In this document: piece by piece, positions 1-7,355 of the stretch
How positions within the stretch are numbered: position 1 is the first letter of the stretch
Layout of the letters: each line of letters begins with the position of its first letter
From: JBDNIO01 sp041688215
Lineage (GTDB): Bacteria; Pseudomonadota; Gammaproteobacteria; Nevskiales; Salinisphaeraceae
Reading direction: 5' to 3'
Assembly: GCA_041688215.1 (NCBI GenBank)
Contig: JBDNIO010000060.1
Span: 1-19,489, forward strand
Length of the DNA: 19,489 bases
Made by a program: the position numbers and the translations under genes
Notes under the pieces: generated by a model
Told to the model about the DNA's origin: nothing
The model's input: the letters and a program-made list of their open reading frames with translations, nothing else
Databases searched by the model: none

Positions 1-3
1 GCA

Positions 4-179
4 GTTCGTAAGAGCACGGCCGATGGAGACATGAAGTTCGGTTATTCCTTGCGTCATTCCGGAAAGTGCGAAGCCCGAGCTTCGCGAGCCGAACGTCCGG
101 AATCCAGGTTCTATAAGGTCTCACTGGATTCCGGGTCTTCGTCCGGAATGACCGGTACGAGTTTATGGGACAGCAGTGA
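4..179 (+). repeat. Dispersed repeat, copy A (inverted partner of 3281-3443)
   Basis: The first about 95 bases match the reverse complement of the stretch ending at 3443 with about one mismatch. The two copies then diverge in the middle and match again over a shared end that reads GTCCGGAATGACCGGTACGA and continues to GACAGCAGTGA. The interior is rich in short inverted motifs of the type TCATTCCGG/CCGGAATGA. No coding potential is visible. The copy may be cut by the window start. Together with copy B it brackets the porin-cytochrome-YHS segment in inverted orientation. Confidence 0.85.
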
Positions 180-566
180 AGCCTGGTTGAAACATATGCT
201 GCAGTCGGCGCGATCTTGGCTGTAGATATATTAACCATCGCCTTGCCCGAGACGGGCCGTACATTGATGTACGGTTTTCCGCAACGCTAGTCAAAGAAAG
301 CGGTCAGTCGATGGTCTCCATGGATTATGAGACTTGATCAAGTCTATCCTCGACTTGCCTGCCGGGCGCTTGTGGAGATGCAGAAGAGGACTCGTCTTTT
401 ACCTCGTCCACGTCCGAAAAGGCCTCGGACGTGGATTATTGAGTCTTGACTTCATGTTAATCTCAAAATTTCCCGCGGCTTGCCGCGGGGTCGGCGCGAT
501 GGGGTTTCCAAAGGGGCTGCGTAGCAGCACGCCACGCGTAGCGTTCTTGTGATTCTTCCCTTTGGT
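180..566. other. Non-coding stretch with several hairpins
   Basis: I see no convincing gene here. It holds a hairpin with 7-bp arms CCGTACA/TGTACGG at 257-274 followed by TTTT, which is terminator-like for a plus-strand transcript entering from the left. A perfect 16-bp palindrome AGACTTGATCAAGTCT lies at 330-345. A perfect 11-bp stem TCCACGTCCGA/TCGGACGTGGA lies at 407-435. A REP-like hairpin at 472-489 is listed separately. Short open frames on both strands here show no recognisable motif. Confidence 0.5.
472..489. repeat. REP-like hairpin
   Basis: CCCGCGGC-TT-GCCGCGGG forms a perfect 8-bp stem. The same core recurs at 17241-17260, inside the parE pseudogene, and a relative with CGCAGC/GCTGCG arms lies at 17189-17202. 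Short GC-rich hairpins scattered between genes are typical REP sequences, and a RAYT-type transposase pseudogene is present at 17727-18596. Confidence 0.6.
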
Positions 567-597
567 CGACCAGCGGGGTTTCATACCCCGTTGGTCG
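567..597 (-). terminator. Stem-loop after the cytochrome operon
   Basis: Two 13-base arms (567-579 and 585-597) pair around a 5-base loop with one G-T wobble. The stem lies about 40 bases beyond the stop of the last cytochrome gene. There is no clear U-tract on the minus strand, so it could equally be an mRNA-stabilising 3' structure. Confidence 0.5.
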
Positions 598-638
598 AAA
601 TTCAGTTTGATTTACCTCTGCTGATTGCTCGGGGCAGG

Positions 639-1007
639 TTATTTGCCGAAGGCATCCCGAATATAGACGATCACTGCGCGGATGTCCTCATCGGTCAGGC
701 TTGGATTGCCGCCCTTGGCCGGCATGGCCATCGGCGAACCCGGGCTCTTGAAGCCCTCAACGATGTTCTTGAGCAGAACCTCATCGTCTTTCTTGAGAGG
801 GCTGCTATTGGCAGTAAAGTCCGGCGCGCCCGGCACCGTGCCTTTGCCATTGGGACCATGACAGGCTATGCAGGTTTGTTGGTAAACGGTCTTGCCATTG
901 TTGACCTGCGCGGCGTCCGCCTCGCAGGCTGTTGCCGGGCCGACGCCTATGGCGATCAGCGCAAAGCCGACTAAAAAAACTGCACGGGTATTAGGAACGT
1001 ATCGCAT
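639..1007 (-). CDS. Periplasmic monoheme c-type cytochrome (class I)
   Basis: The product is 122 residues. An N-terminal hydrophobic signal peptide ends near residue 27 (VGPATA). A single covalent haem motif CIACH lies at residues 46-50, and the likely sixth ligand is Met95 in PMAMPAKGG. Size and layout fit a soluble class I cytochrome c that shuttles electrons in the periplasm. The start has a good ribosome site (AAGGGG, about 8 nt away). It begins 11 bp after the stop of the preceding cytochrome gene, so it is the last gene of a porin-cytochrome-cytochrome operon. The FNR-type promoter of that operon suggests expression under low oxygen. The electron donor and acceptor cannot be told from sequence alone. 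A c5/c551-like carrier is most likely. Confidence 0.9.
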   Translation of the reverse strand: MRYVPNTRAVFLVGFALIAIGVGPATACEADAAQVNNGKTVYQQTCIACHGPNGKGTVPGAPDFTANSSPLKKDDEVLLKNIVEGFKSPGSPMAMPAKGGNPSLTDEDIRAVIVYIRDAFGK

Positions 1008-1018
1008 AATTAATCCCC

Positions 1019-1297
1019 TTAATTGCTCGATTTCAAGAAGGCCTTGATATCCTCGGCGGTCTGTCCCGGCAGGTTACCGATCAGGCGCATATGATTGACG
1101 CTGATGTCCCATTCGTAATCCTGTTTCTCGTCCGGCGCACGCACATTGTGACACCGTCCGCAGTGGTCGGACCAAGCCTGGGCGCCGCGAGCCATTTGAG
1201 CCGGGTCGGGCGGCGCGTCACCTTGGGCGGGCACCGCGGTCGCGGTGGCTAGAGTCGCGAGCACTGACACAGTCAGCAGTATGTCCTTAGTTTTCAT
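1019..1297 (-). CDS. Small periplasmic monoheme cytochrome c
   Basis: The product is 92 residues with a signal peptide of about 25 residues (cleavage near VPAQ). One haem-binding motif CGRCH lies at residues 46-50. A Met in the segment VNHMRLIGNLPG (Met70) could be the distal haem ligand. It is much smaller than a typical class I cytochrome c, and the short C-terminal part (TAEDIKAFLKSS) is the usual closing helix. GGAG lies about 9 nt before the ATG. It starts about 14 bp after the porin stop and is followed 11 bp later by a second cytochrome gene, so the three are almost surely cotranscribed. It is probably a periplasmic electron carrier; its partner is unknown. Confidence 0.85.
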   Translation of the reverse strand: MKTKDILLTVSVLATLATATAVPAQGDAPPDPAQMARGAQAWSDHCGRCHNVRAPDEKQDYEWDISVNHMRLIGNLPGQTAEDIKAFLKSSN

Positions 1298-1311
1298 CTT
1301 TCAATCTCCAC

Positions 1312-2622
1312 TTAGAAGCCAAAGGCAAACTGGCCGAGCAGGCGGCCTTCGTCTTTGCGGCCGGGCTCGTCAAATTCTCGTGATTCCCACGCCAGTTTGG
1401 CGATTACCGACGGTGCGATCAGGTAGTTGATGCCGGCGGTGAAGCGCTCCTCGTTGCCATGTTCTTCGAACTCGTTAAAGCCGTCGATATCGAACTCGCC
1501 ATAGCGCCCTACCAGTTCCAGGTTTTGCAGGAACCAGGCGTTGGTGAAACCGCTCAACTGATAGGCCAGTTGCAGGTACCAGGCTTCCCATTCGGTCGCG
1601 GGGATAAGATTGGTGGTCATATCCCCCACCTCGGCCAGGCCGAAGAAACTGTCGAGTTCCGAGTTGAGGTATTCGCCGCGAAAATCCCAGGGGCCGCGGG
1701 TGAAGGCGAAGTCGGCGCCCCACAGGTCGTAGTCGCCGTCGGTCACGGGGCCCATATCCGCCTCCTCGCCAGTGACCTCGGCCGTGAGATAAGACACCCC
1801 GAACTCAAGGAAGGGTACGGGTAGGAAGCCGAGTCGGCCGCCGACGGACTTGTTACTATTGTCATCCGAACCGAAGCCTTCGAGTTCCAGGCCATGGCCG
1901 CCGACGCGGGGGCCGTTACCGACCGCCACGACGTAGGTGAACAGGCCTTGTTGCAAGACCGGCACACCACCGCGCAGTTGCACGCCGACGTCGCTTGCTG
2001 GTTGTACACCACCGTGGCCGAAGCCGGCCGGGGCGTTGGGCAGCTTGTTGATCCAGGCCGGGTGCATCCGTTCCTGGAATTGGCCGATCGGACTCAGCCA
2101 CTTGCCGAGCTTGACGGCCAGATAATCGGTTGCGAACCAGTTGAGACTGGAATACTCGAGTTCGGTCTCGGTCTCGCCGTCTTCGGAAACCTCGAACTCC
2201 AGTTCGCTTTCAAACAGGATGTTGTCGTTGTACTGAAAATGAAAGATCGGATTGAAGGAGCCGGCGGTAAAGGAATCCTCCCCTGCGCCGTTATCACTGG
2301 CCTCAAACCCGGCGGCGGCGTATCCCGCCAGATGGAATTTGGTAGCGGCCCGTTCCTCGGCGCGCGCCTCCTTGTCAACCTCGGCCAGTTTTTGCTGGGT
2401 GCCAGCGAGTTCTGTTTCCAGCTTCTCTACACGGCCTTCGGCCTGCTGCGCCCCTTGCAGTTCCTGTTTGAGGATTAGCAGTTCCCGCTCCAGCGTCTCG
2501 ATGCGTTCCTCCAGCGAGGGATCGGGTGGCGCCGCATAGGCAGTGGAGGCGCCCAGCAGCACTGCCAAGGCCGTCATGACCATGATGATCGCTGGTGATC
2601 GGATGGCTAGCTGCTTGTCCAT
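1312..2622 (-). CDS. Outer-membrane beta-barrel porin with N-terminal coiled coil
   Basis: The product is 436 residues. I chose the ATG at 2622 because AAGGAG sits about 8 nt before it and it begins a clean signal peptide cleaved after AYA at about residue 30. Residues about 35-90 are a charged heptad-like coiled coil rich in Leu, Glu and Gln. The remainder shows the alternating aromatic/polar strands of a barrel and ends in a terminal Phe (FAFGF), as outer-membrane proteins do. The layout resembles phosphate-selective porin O/P-like or other trimeric porins whose N-terminal helix reaches towards peptidoglycan. It is the first gene of an operon with two monoheme cytochromes. The substrate is unknown. 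Many acidic residues (clusters of Asp/Glu around residues 130-165) could favour cations. Confidence 0.85.
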   Translation of the reverse strand: MDKQLAIRSPAIIMVMTALAVLLGASTAYAAPPDPSLEERIETLERELLILKQELQGAQQAEGRVEKLETELAGTQQKLAEVDKEARAEERAATKFHLAGYAAAGFEASDNGAGEDSFTAGSFNPIFHFQYNDNILFESELEFEVSEDGETETELEYSSLNWFATDYLAVKLGKWLSPIGQFQERMHPAWINKLPNAPAGFGHGGVQPASDVGVQLRGGVPVLQQGLFTYVVAVGNGPRVGGHGLELEGFGSDDNSNKSVGGRLGFLPVPFLEFGVSYLTAEVTGEEADMGPVTDGDYDLWGADFAFTRGPWDFRGEYLNSELDSFFGLAEVGDMTTNLIPATEWEAWYLQLAYQLSGFTNAWFLQNLELVGRYGEFDIDGFNEFEEHGNEERFTAGINYLIAPSVIAKLAWESREFDEPGRKDEGRLLGQFAFGF

Positions 2623-2664
2623 TAATGATCTCCTTAGGTGTCGAGACGGTGACTCATTATGGAC

Positions 2665-2706
2665 AGCATAGGCTGCGGGTCGCGTGGCAGTATTGATCTG
2701 TATCAA
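2665..2706 (-). promoter_or_regulatory. Class II FNR/ANR-type promoter of the porin operon
   Basis: A perfect FNR-family box TTGAT-N4-ATCAA lies at 2693-2706. Reading the minus strand, a -10-like TATGCT (2670-2665) follows after exactly 22 nt. This places the box centre near -41.5 relative to a predicted start around 2658, the classic arrangement for activation by FNR, ANR or DNR. The porin ATG is about 36 nt further on with a strong ribosome site between. Confidence 0.75.
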
Positions 2707-2781
2707 GCGGCATGCGGGCCGAGGCCGACGACGAAGATTCAGGACTCGGGTGGTGCCGGGGAGGGGTGGGCAGTCCCGGGT

Positions 2782-2909
2782 TCAGGCGCTGATTTGGAGC
2801 TTGGTCTCGGGTGGTTGCGGGCTGGCCGTTTCGCGCCGGGCGTGGCGGCCGCCCAGGGCCATCAGGATGGGCGGCAGCAGCAGAAAATCCATGATCAATG
2901 CGAAGACCT
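2782..2909 (-). pseudogene. Remnant of an RND/MMPL-type exporter C-terminus
   Basis: On the minus strand an open segment reads FALIMDFLLLPPILMALGG and then a hydrophilic Arg/Pro/Gln-rich tail ending at TGA (2782-2784). The D-F-L-L-L-P-P motif in a hydrophobic helix resembles the last membrane helix of RND-superfamily (HAE3/MMPL) exporters. No upstream part of such a gene is present. From 2910 to 3029 I see only non-coding sequence with a GAGA run. An ATG at 2892 could in principle start a 36-residue peptide, but no ribosome site is properly placed. The identification rests on a short stretch and is tentative. Confidence 0.4.
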
Positions 2910-3029
2910 AATCTCCTTATCTTTGCAGAATGTCGTACCCAAAGTGTCGAGCGTCCGCGAGAGAGAGAGTAATCCGACGACGGGCTGCTATGCCGATGCG
3001 GTTGGCCGGGCCGTGATGCGCTCATAGGA

Positions 3030-3227
3030 CTATCTCGGCCTCATCCCATGCTGGCGATGATGCCGGATATATCTCTCGGGATCGGCTTCAAATGCGTCTC
3101 GAAAGGCTCCGGAACAGAAGTAATAAACTTTACTCTGGTATGGGAATTCCTCTACGGCGGTGGTGTAGCTGACCTCCATGCCGCAAACCGGGTCCTTGTA
3201 GCTGTATTCGTTTCTTTGCCGTTTCAT
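3030..3227 (-). CDS. YHS-domain protein
   Basis: The product is 65 residues and is nearly all one YHS domain: KDPVCGMEV at residues 11-19, then the hallmark YYFCSGAFRDAF with Cys38. YHS domains bind or hand over heavy metals and occur in copper ATPases; the N-terminus of the CopA encoded in this window carries the same domain. There is no signal peptide, so it is probably cytoplasmic. AAGGAGG sits about 4-5 nt before the ATG, a strong ribosome site that fixes the start. It lies between the porin operon and the Rieske gene on the same strand. An inserted repeat (3271-3512) separates it from the nearest promoter-like site, so its leader may be long. A metallochaperone or copper-buffer role is likely but unproven. 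Confidence 0.85.
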   Translation of the reverse strand: MKRQRNEYSYKDPVCGMEVSYTTAVEEFPYQSKVYYFCSGAFRDAFEADPERYIRHHRQHGMRPR

Positions 3228-3270
3228 TTAGCCTCCTTTGCTTTGCTGCGGGTTTGCGGATCGCTCGCCA

Positions 3271-3512
3271 TTATCCCGAGGTCACTGCTGTCGCATAAAC
3301 TCGTACCGGTCATTCCGGACGTTCGCTTCGCTCAGCTCGCGTTGCTCACTACGTTCGGCTCGCGAAGCACGGGCTTCGCACTTTCCGGAATGACGCAAGG
3401 AATAACCGAACTTCATGTCTCCATCGGCCGTGCTCTTACGAACGGCTCATGCGGTAAGCGTTTGATCTCCAGCGCGCAAAATTTTGTGGGACAGCAGTGT
3501 CCCGAGGTATAA
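3271..3512 (-). mobile_element. MITE-like dispersed repeat, copy B
   Basis: The roughly 242-bp stretch has imperfect terminal inverted repeats of about 30 bases: the left end (3271-3300) and the reverse complement of the right end (3483-3512) share CACTGCTGTC and flanking bases. Its core, 3281-3443, matches the reverse complement of 4-179. There is no open frame of a transposase. It has many internal CATTCCGG-type inverted motifs. It fills most of the 328-bp gap between the Rieske and YHS genes, and its right edge overlaps a promoter-like -10. Confidence 0.65.
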
Positions 3513-3546
3513 GCTGCCGCTGCCGCTGCCGATTGACTTGGGTCAA
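3506..3546 (-). promoter_or_regulatory. CRP/FNR-type box with -10, towards the YHS gene
   Basis: A perfect palindrome TTGAC-TTGG-GTCAA lies at 3533-3546, just beyond the Rieske stop. On the minus strand a TATACC hexamer (3511-3506) follows after 21 nt. The half-site TTGAC departs from the FNR consensus TTGAT by one base. The only downstream gene is the YHS gene, about 270 nt away across the inserted repeat. It is weaker than the other two sites because the -10 falls at the repeat edge. Confidence 0.4.
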
Positions 3547-3555
3547 TTTGCGCCT

Positions 3556-4185
3556 TCAATCTGAGGCTTCGGACAGCGGTGAAGCAATGGAATCTTCGCC
3601 GATGATGACGGTATTCCTCTCCGTAAAACGGTAGGGTGGGATTACCAGATTCAAAGGTGCCGGCACGCCTGTGAAGACGCGGCCAGCCAAATCGAACTTG
3701 GAGCCGTGACACGGGCAAAAGTACCCGCCCGGCCATTGTTGGTCGAATTGGGTTTTGCCCGTCTCGGGATTAAAATTCGGCACACAGCCAAGGTGCGTGC
3801 AGATCGCCACCACAACCAGAATTTCCGACCGGATGGACCGAAGTTCATTGGCGGCATAGCCGGGTTGCTGGTTCTTCAGGGAATCTGGATCACGCAGCCT
3901 CTCCTCCAATGCCGGGCTGCGTAATCGCCGCAGTATGTCGGGCGTGCGGCGCAGAACCCAGACAGGCTTGCCCTTCCATATCACCGTGACCTGCTGACCC
4001 GGCGCGATCTCGCCAAAATCGACCTCGACCGGTGCACCGGCTGCATGGGCCCTTTGACTCGGCATCCACGACCGGATGAATGGTATGGCCCAAAAGGCCG
4101 CGCCGATTGCGCCCATCGTGGCAACGGCCGCGCTAAGAACCCGTCGGCGCGTGATATTCGATTTCCCAGTCTTGAACTCATTCAT
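3556..4185 (-). CDS. petA: Rieske [2Fe-2S] protein, bc1-type, linked to cusA
   Basis: The product is 209 residues from the ATG at 4185, chosen for AGGAGAGA about 7 nt upstream. A twin-arginine signal/anchor (ITRRRVLSAA, residues 11-20, then a hydrophobic helix to about 37) is followed by the Rieske fold. Cluster ligands are visible in CTHLGC (Cys129, His131, Cys134) and CPCHGS (Cys157, His160, with the disulfide partner Cys159). The Pro loop GVPAPLNLVIPPY is present. This is the pattern of the ubiquinol-cytochrome c reductase subunit, which passes electrons from quinol to cytochrome c1. The gene overlaps the 3' end of cusA by 8 bp, and no cytochrome b or c1 gene follows. It could be a spare subunit that replaces a copper-damaged Rieske protein, or it could serve another redox partner. 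Family identity is sure; role here is inference. Confidence 0.95.
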   Translation of the reverse strand: MNEFKTGKSNITRRRVLSAAVATMGAIGAAFWAIPFIRSWMPSQRAHAAGAPVEVDFGEIAPGQQVTVIWKGKPVWVLRRTPDILRRLRSPALEERLRDPDSLKNQQPGYAANELRSIRSEILVVVAICTHLGCVPNFNPETGKTQFDQQWPGGYFCPCHGSKFDLAGRVFTGVPAPLNLVIPPYRFTERNTVIIGEDSIASPLSEASD

Positions 4186-7100
4186 TGCTCTCTCCTGGTT
4201 TTGACCGCTCGGCATGTGGCTCTGTCCACTGCAACACCAATGCGTAAATGACCGGGAGGACCAGCAGACTGAGCAGGGTTGCGCTTATCATGCCGCCCAC
4301 CATGGGTACGGCGATGCGCTGCATGGTTTCCGAGCCGGCGCCGTGGCCCCAGAACAACGGCAGCAGGCCGGCGGTGATGGCCACCGCGGTCATCACGATG
4401 GGCCGCACCCGCTCGGCGGTGCCGCGCTGTGCTGCCGCCAGGATTTCTGTCTTGGTCAAAGGCTCGTCCTTTTGGTCGCGCACCTGCGCAATCGCTTGGT
4501 CGATGAAGGTGAGCACCAGTACGCCGATCTCGGCGGCCACCCCCGCCAGGGCGATGAAGCCCACGGCCACGGCCACCGACAGGTTGAAGCCGTAGGCGTA
4601 CATCAGCCAGAAGCCGCCGATCAGCGAGAAGGGGATGGACAGCATCACCACCAGGGGTGCGCTGGCGTTGCCGAAGTTGAAGTACAGCAGCAGGAAGATC
4701 AGCGCCAGGGTGGCCGGCACCACCAGCTTGAGGCGCTCGGCGGCGCGCTGCATGTATTCGAACTGGCCGGACCAGATCAGGGTATAGCCCGGCGGGATTT
4801 CGACCTCGTCGCGGATGATGCGCTTGGCCTCGGCCACATAGCCGCCGATGTCCGAACTCTTGATGTCCACGTAGATCCAGGCGTTGGGGCGGGCGTTTTC
4901 GCTCTTGATGGAGGCAGGACCGCGGGTCAGTTCCAGATCCGCCACCAACGCCAGCGGGATCTGGGCGCCGCCGGGCGTGGCCACCAACACTCGGCGCAGG
5001 GCGTCGGGGCTGTCGCGCAGCTCGCGCGGGTAGCGCAGGTTGACCGGATAGCGCTCCAGGCCTTCCACGGTCTGGGTCACGTTCATGCCGCCGATGGCCG
5101 ACTGGATGACGTCCTGTACGTCGCCCACGGTCAGGCCGTAGCGGGCGGCCTGCTCGCGTTTGATGTCGAAGTCCAGGTAGTAACCGCCGACTGCCCGGTC
5201 GGCGAAGGCGGACAGCGTATCCGGCAATTGTTTCAGGGTACCCTCGATGGCCTTGCCGATGCGTTCCAGCTCGGCCAGGTCCGGGCCGGAGACCTTGATG
5301 CCGATGGGGGTCTTGATGCCGGTGGAGAGCATGTCGATGCGGGTCTTGATCGGCATGGTCCAGGCGTTGGCAACGCCGGGGATGCGGATCGCCGCGTCCA
5401 TCTCGTCCATCAGCTCGCGGGTGGTCTTGTCCGGGTTCGGCCAGTCGTCTTTCGGCTTCAGCCGCACCAGGGTTTCGATCATCGCCAATGGAGCCGGGTC
5501 GGTGGCGGTGACGGCGCGGCCCGCCTTGCCGAACACGCTCTCCACCTCCGGAAAGGTCACCAGTATCTTGTCGGTCTGCTGCAACAGCTCCTTGGCCTTG
5601 GTGATGGAGATGCCCGGGAAGGTGGTGGGCATGTAGAGGATGTCGCCCTCGTCCAGCGGCGGCATGAACTCGCTGCCCAGTTGCGTGATCGGCCAGGCGG
5701 TGACTCCCAGCACGATCAGCGCCGCTACCAGCGTAGTCTTGCGCCAGCGCATGGCCTGCGCCAGCGCCGGCGTATGCAGGCGGTGCAGTCCACGGTTGAC
5801 CGGGTTTCTAGCCTCGGGAAGGATGCGCCCGCGGATGAAGTAGCCCATCAGCACCGGTGTGACAGTCACCGCCAGCAAGGCCGCTGCGGCCATGGCATAG
5901 GTCTTGGTAAATGCCAGCGGCGCGAACAGCCGCCCTTCCTGGGCCTGCAGGGTGAACACCGGCAGGAAGGAGACGGTGATGATCAGCAGCGAGAAGAACA
6001 GCGCCGGGCCCACCTCCTTGGCCGACAGGCCGATGGCCAGCCAGCGCTCGGGGCTGGTCAGGACGGCGCCTTTGTCGGCCTCCGCGCGTTCCAGGTGCTT
6101 GTGGGCGTTCTCGATCATCACGATGGCGCCGTCCACCATGGCGCCGATGGCGATGGCGATGCCGCCCAGGGACATGATGTTGGCCGTCAGGCCCTGGCCG
6201 CGCATCACCAGAAAGGCCAACAGCACCCCGATCGGCAGCGTGAGGATGGCCACCAAGGCGGAGCGCACGTGCAGCAAAAAGGCGATACAGATGAGGCTGA
6301 CGACGATGAACTCCTCAATCAACTTGTCGCGCAGGTTGGCCACCGCCCGCTCGATCAAATTGCCGCGGTCGTAGACCGGCACGATCTCCACGCCCTCGGG
6401 CAGCCCCTGTTTGAGTTGCTCGAGCTTGGCCCGGACCGCGTCGATGGTGACCAACGCATCGCCGCCGTAACGCATGATCACCACGCCGCCGGCCACCTCG
6501 CCCTCGCCGTTGAGCTCGGCCACGCCGCGGCGCAGTTCGGGCCCAATCTGCACGTGGGCCACGTCGCGCAAGTAGATCGGTGTGCCGTCGTCGTCCACGC
6601 CGATGGGCACGACTTCGAGGTCTTCGACGCCCTGGAGATAACCCAGCCCGCGCACCATGTATTCGGTCTCGGCCATCTCCACCAGGCCGCCGCCGACATC
6701 GTTGTTGGAGCGCTGGATGGCGGTCTTGATCTTGTTCAGCGGGATGCCGTAGGCGGCCAGGGCGTTGGGATCCACCTCGACCTGATATTGCTTGACGTAG
6801 CCGCCCACGGAGGCGACCTCGGCCACGCCCGGCACCGTCTGCAGGGCGTAGCGCATATACCAATCCTGCAGCGAGCGCAGCTCGGCCAGGTCGTGCTTGC
6901 CGGTTCGGTCCACCAGCGCGTACTCGTAGACCCAGCCCACGCCGGTAGCGTCCGGCCCCAGGGTCGGGGTGACCCCGCGCGGCAGCTTGCCGCCGACGAA
7001 GTTGAGGTATTCCAGCACCCGCGAGCGCGCCCAGTACATGTCGGTGCCGTCCTCGAACAGGACATAGACGAAGGAGAAGCCGAAGAACGAGTAACCGCGC

Positions 7101-7345
7101 ACCACCTTGGCGAAGGGTACCGACAACATCGCGGTAGTCAGCGGGTAGGTCACCTGGTCCTCGACCACCTGCGGCGCCTGGCCGGGGTACTCGGTGAATA
7201 CAATCACCTGCACGTCGGATAGGTCCGGGATGGCGTCCAGCGGCGTCGTCTTCAGGGCCCAGAGCCCGAGCAGCAGCGCCAGGCCGGCGAGGATCAGCAC
7301 CAACAGGCGATTCTTCAGGGAGGCGTCGATGATGGCTTGGATCAT
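4178..7345 (-). CDS. cusA: CusA/SilA-type RND Cu(I)/Ag(I) efflux pump
   Basis: The product is 1055 residues, full length for the heavy-metal RND (HME) family. It is the proton-driven inner-membrane pump of a tripartite exporter. The order is TM1 (about 13-32), periplasmic porter domain, TM2-6 (about 340-500) with the proton-relay Asp405 in GAMVDGAIVMIEN, a cytoplasmic helix, TM7, second porter domain, and TM8-12. The three methionines that bind Cu(I) in E. coli CusA have counterparts here at about Met572 (ILYMPTT), Met622 (PLAMIET) and Met672 (RIDMLSTG), so Cu(I)/Ag(I) is favoured over divalent metals. It starts 10 bp after the cusB stop, and its end overlaps the Rieske gene by 8 bp. It probably belongs to an operon read from the FNR-type promoter at 10025-10066. 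Confidence 0.95.
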   Translation of the reverse strand: MIQAIIDASLKNRLLVLILAGLALLLGLWALKTTPLDAIPDLSDVQVIVFTEYPGQAPQVVEDQVTYPLTTAMLSVPFAKVVRGYSFFGFSFVYVLFEDGTDMYWARSRVLEYLNFVGGKLPRGVTPTLGPDATGVGWVYEYALVDRTGKHDLAELRSLQDWYMRYALQTVPGVAEVASVGGYVKQYQVEVDPNALAAYGIPLNKIKTAIQRSNNDVGGGLVEMAETEYMVRGLGYLQGVEDLEVVPIGVDDDGTPIYLRDVAHVQIGPELRRGVAELNGEGEVAGGVVIMRYGGDALVTIDAVRAKLEQLKQGLPEGVEIVPVYDRGNLIERAVANLRDKLIEEFIVVSLICIAFLLHVRSALVAILTLPIGVLLAFLVMRGQGLTANIMSLGGIAIAIGAMVDGAIVMIENAHKHLERAEADKGAVLTSPERWLAIGLSAKEVGPALFFSLLIITVSFLPVFTLQAQEGRLFAPLAFTKTYAMAAAALLAVTVTPVLMGYFIRGRILPEARNPVNRGLHRLHTPALAQAMRWRKTTLVAALIVLGVTAWPITQLGSEFMPPLDEGDILYMPTTFPGISITKAKELLQQTDKILVTFPEVESVFGKAGRAVTATDPAPLAMIETLVRLKPKDDWPNPDKTTRELMDEMDAAIRIPGVANAWTMPIKTRIDMLSTGIKTPIGIKVSGPDLAELERIGKAIEGTLKQLPDTLSAFADRAVGGYYLDFDIKREQAARYGLTVGDVQDVIQSAIGGMNVTQTVEGLERYPVNLRYPRELRDSPDALRRVLVATPGGAQIPLALVADLELTRGPASIKSENARPNAWIYVDIKSSDIGGYVAEAKRIIRDEVEIPPGYTLIWSGQFEYMQRAAERLKLVVPATLALIFLLLYFNFGNASAPLVVMLSIPFSLIGGFWLMYAYGFNLSVAVAVGFIALAGVAAEIGVLVLTFIDQAIAQVRDQKDEPLTKTEILAAAQRGTAERVRPIVMTAVAITAGLLPLFWGHGAGSETMQRIAVPMVGGMISATLLSLLVLPVIYALVLQWTEPHAERSKPGESNE

Positions 7346-7355
7346 GACCGGACGC

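Noticed and set aside
330..345. TTGATCAA-containing palindrome as an FNR box
   Set aside because: The half-sites are contiguous without the 4-bp spacer, and no gene or -10 follows at the right distance.
4214..7222. A 1002-codon open frame on the plus strand
   Set aside because: It is the antisense of cusA. Its composition (His, Gln, Gly, Val, Asp repeats) is the usual complement of a GC-rich gene, with no domain or ribosome site.
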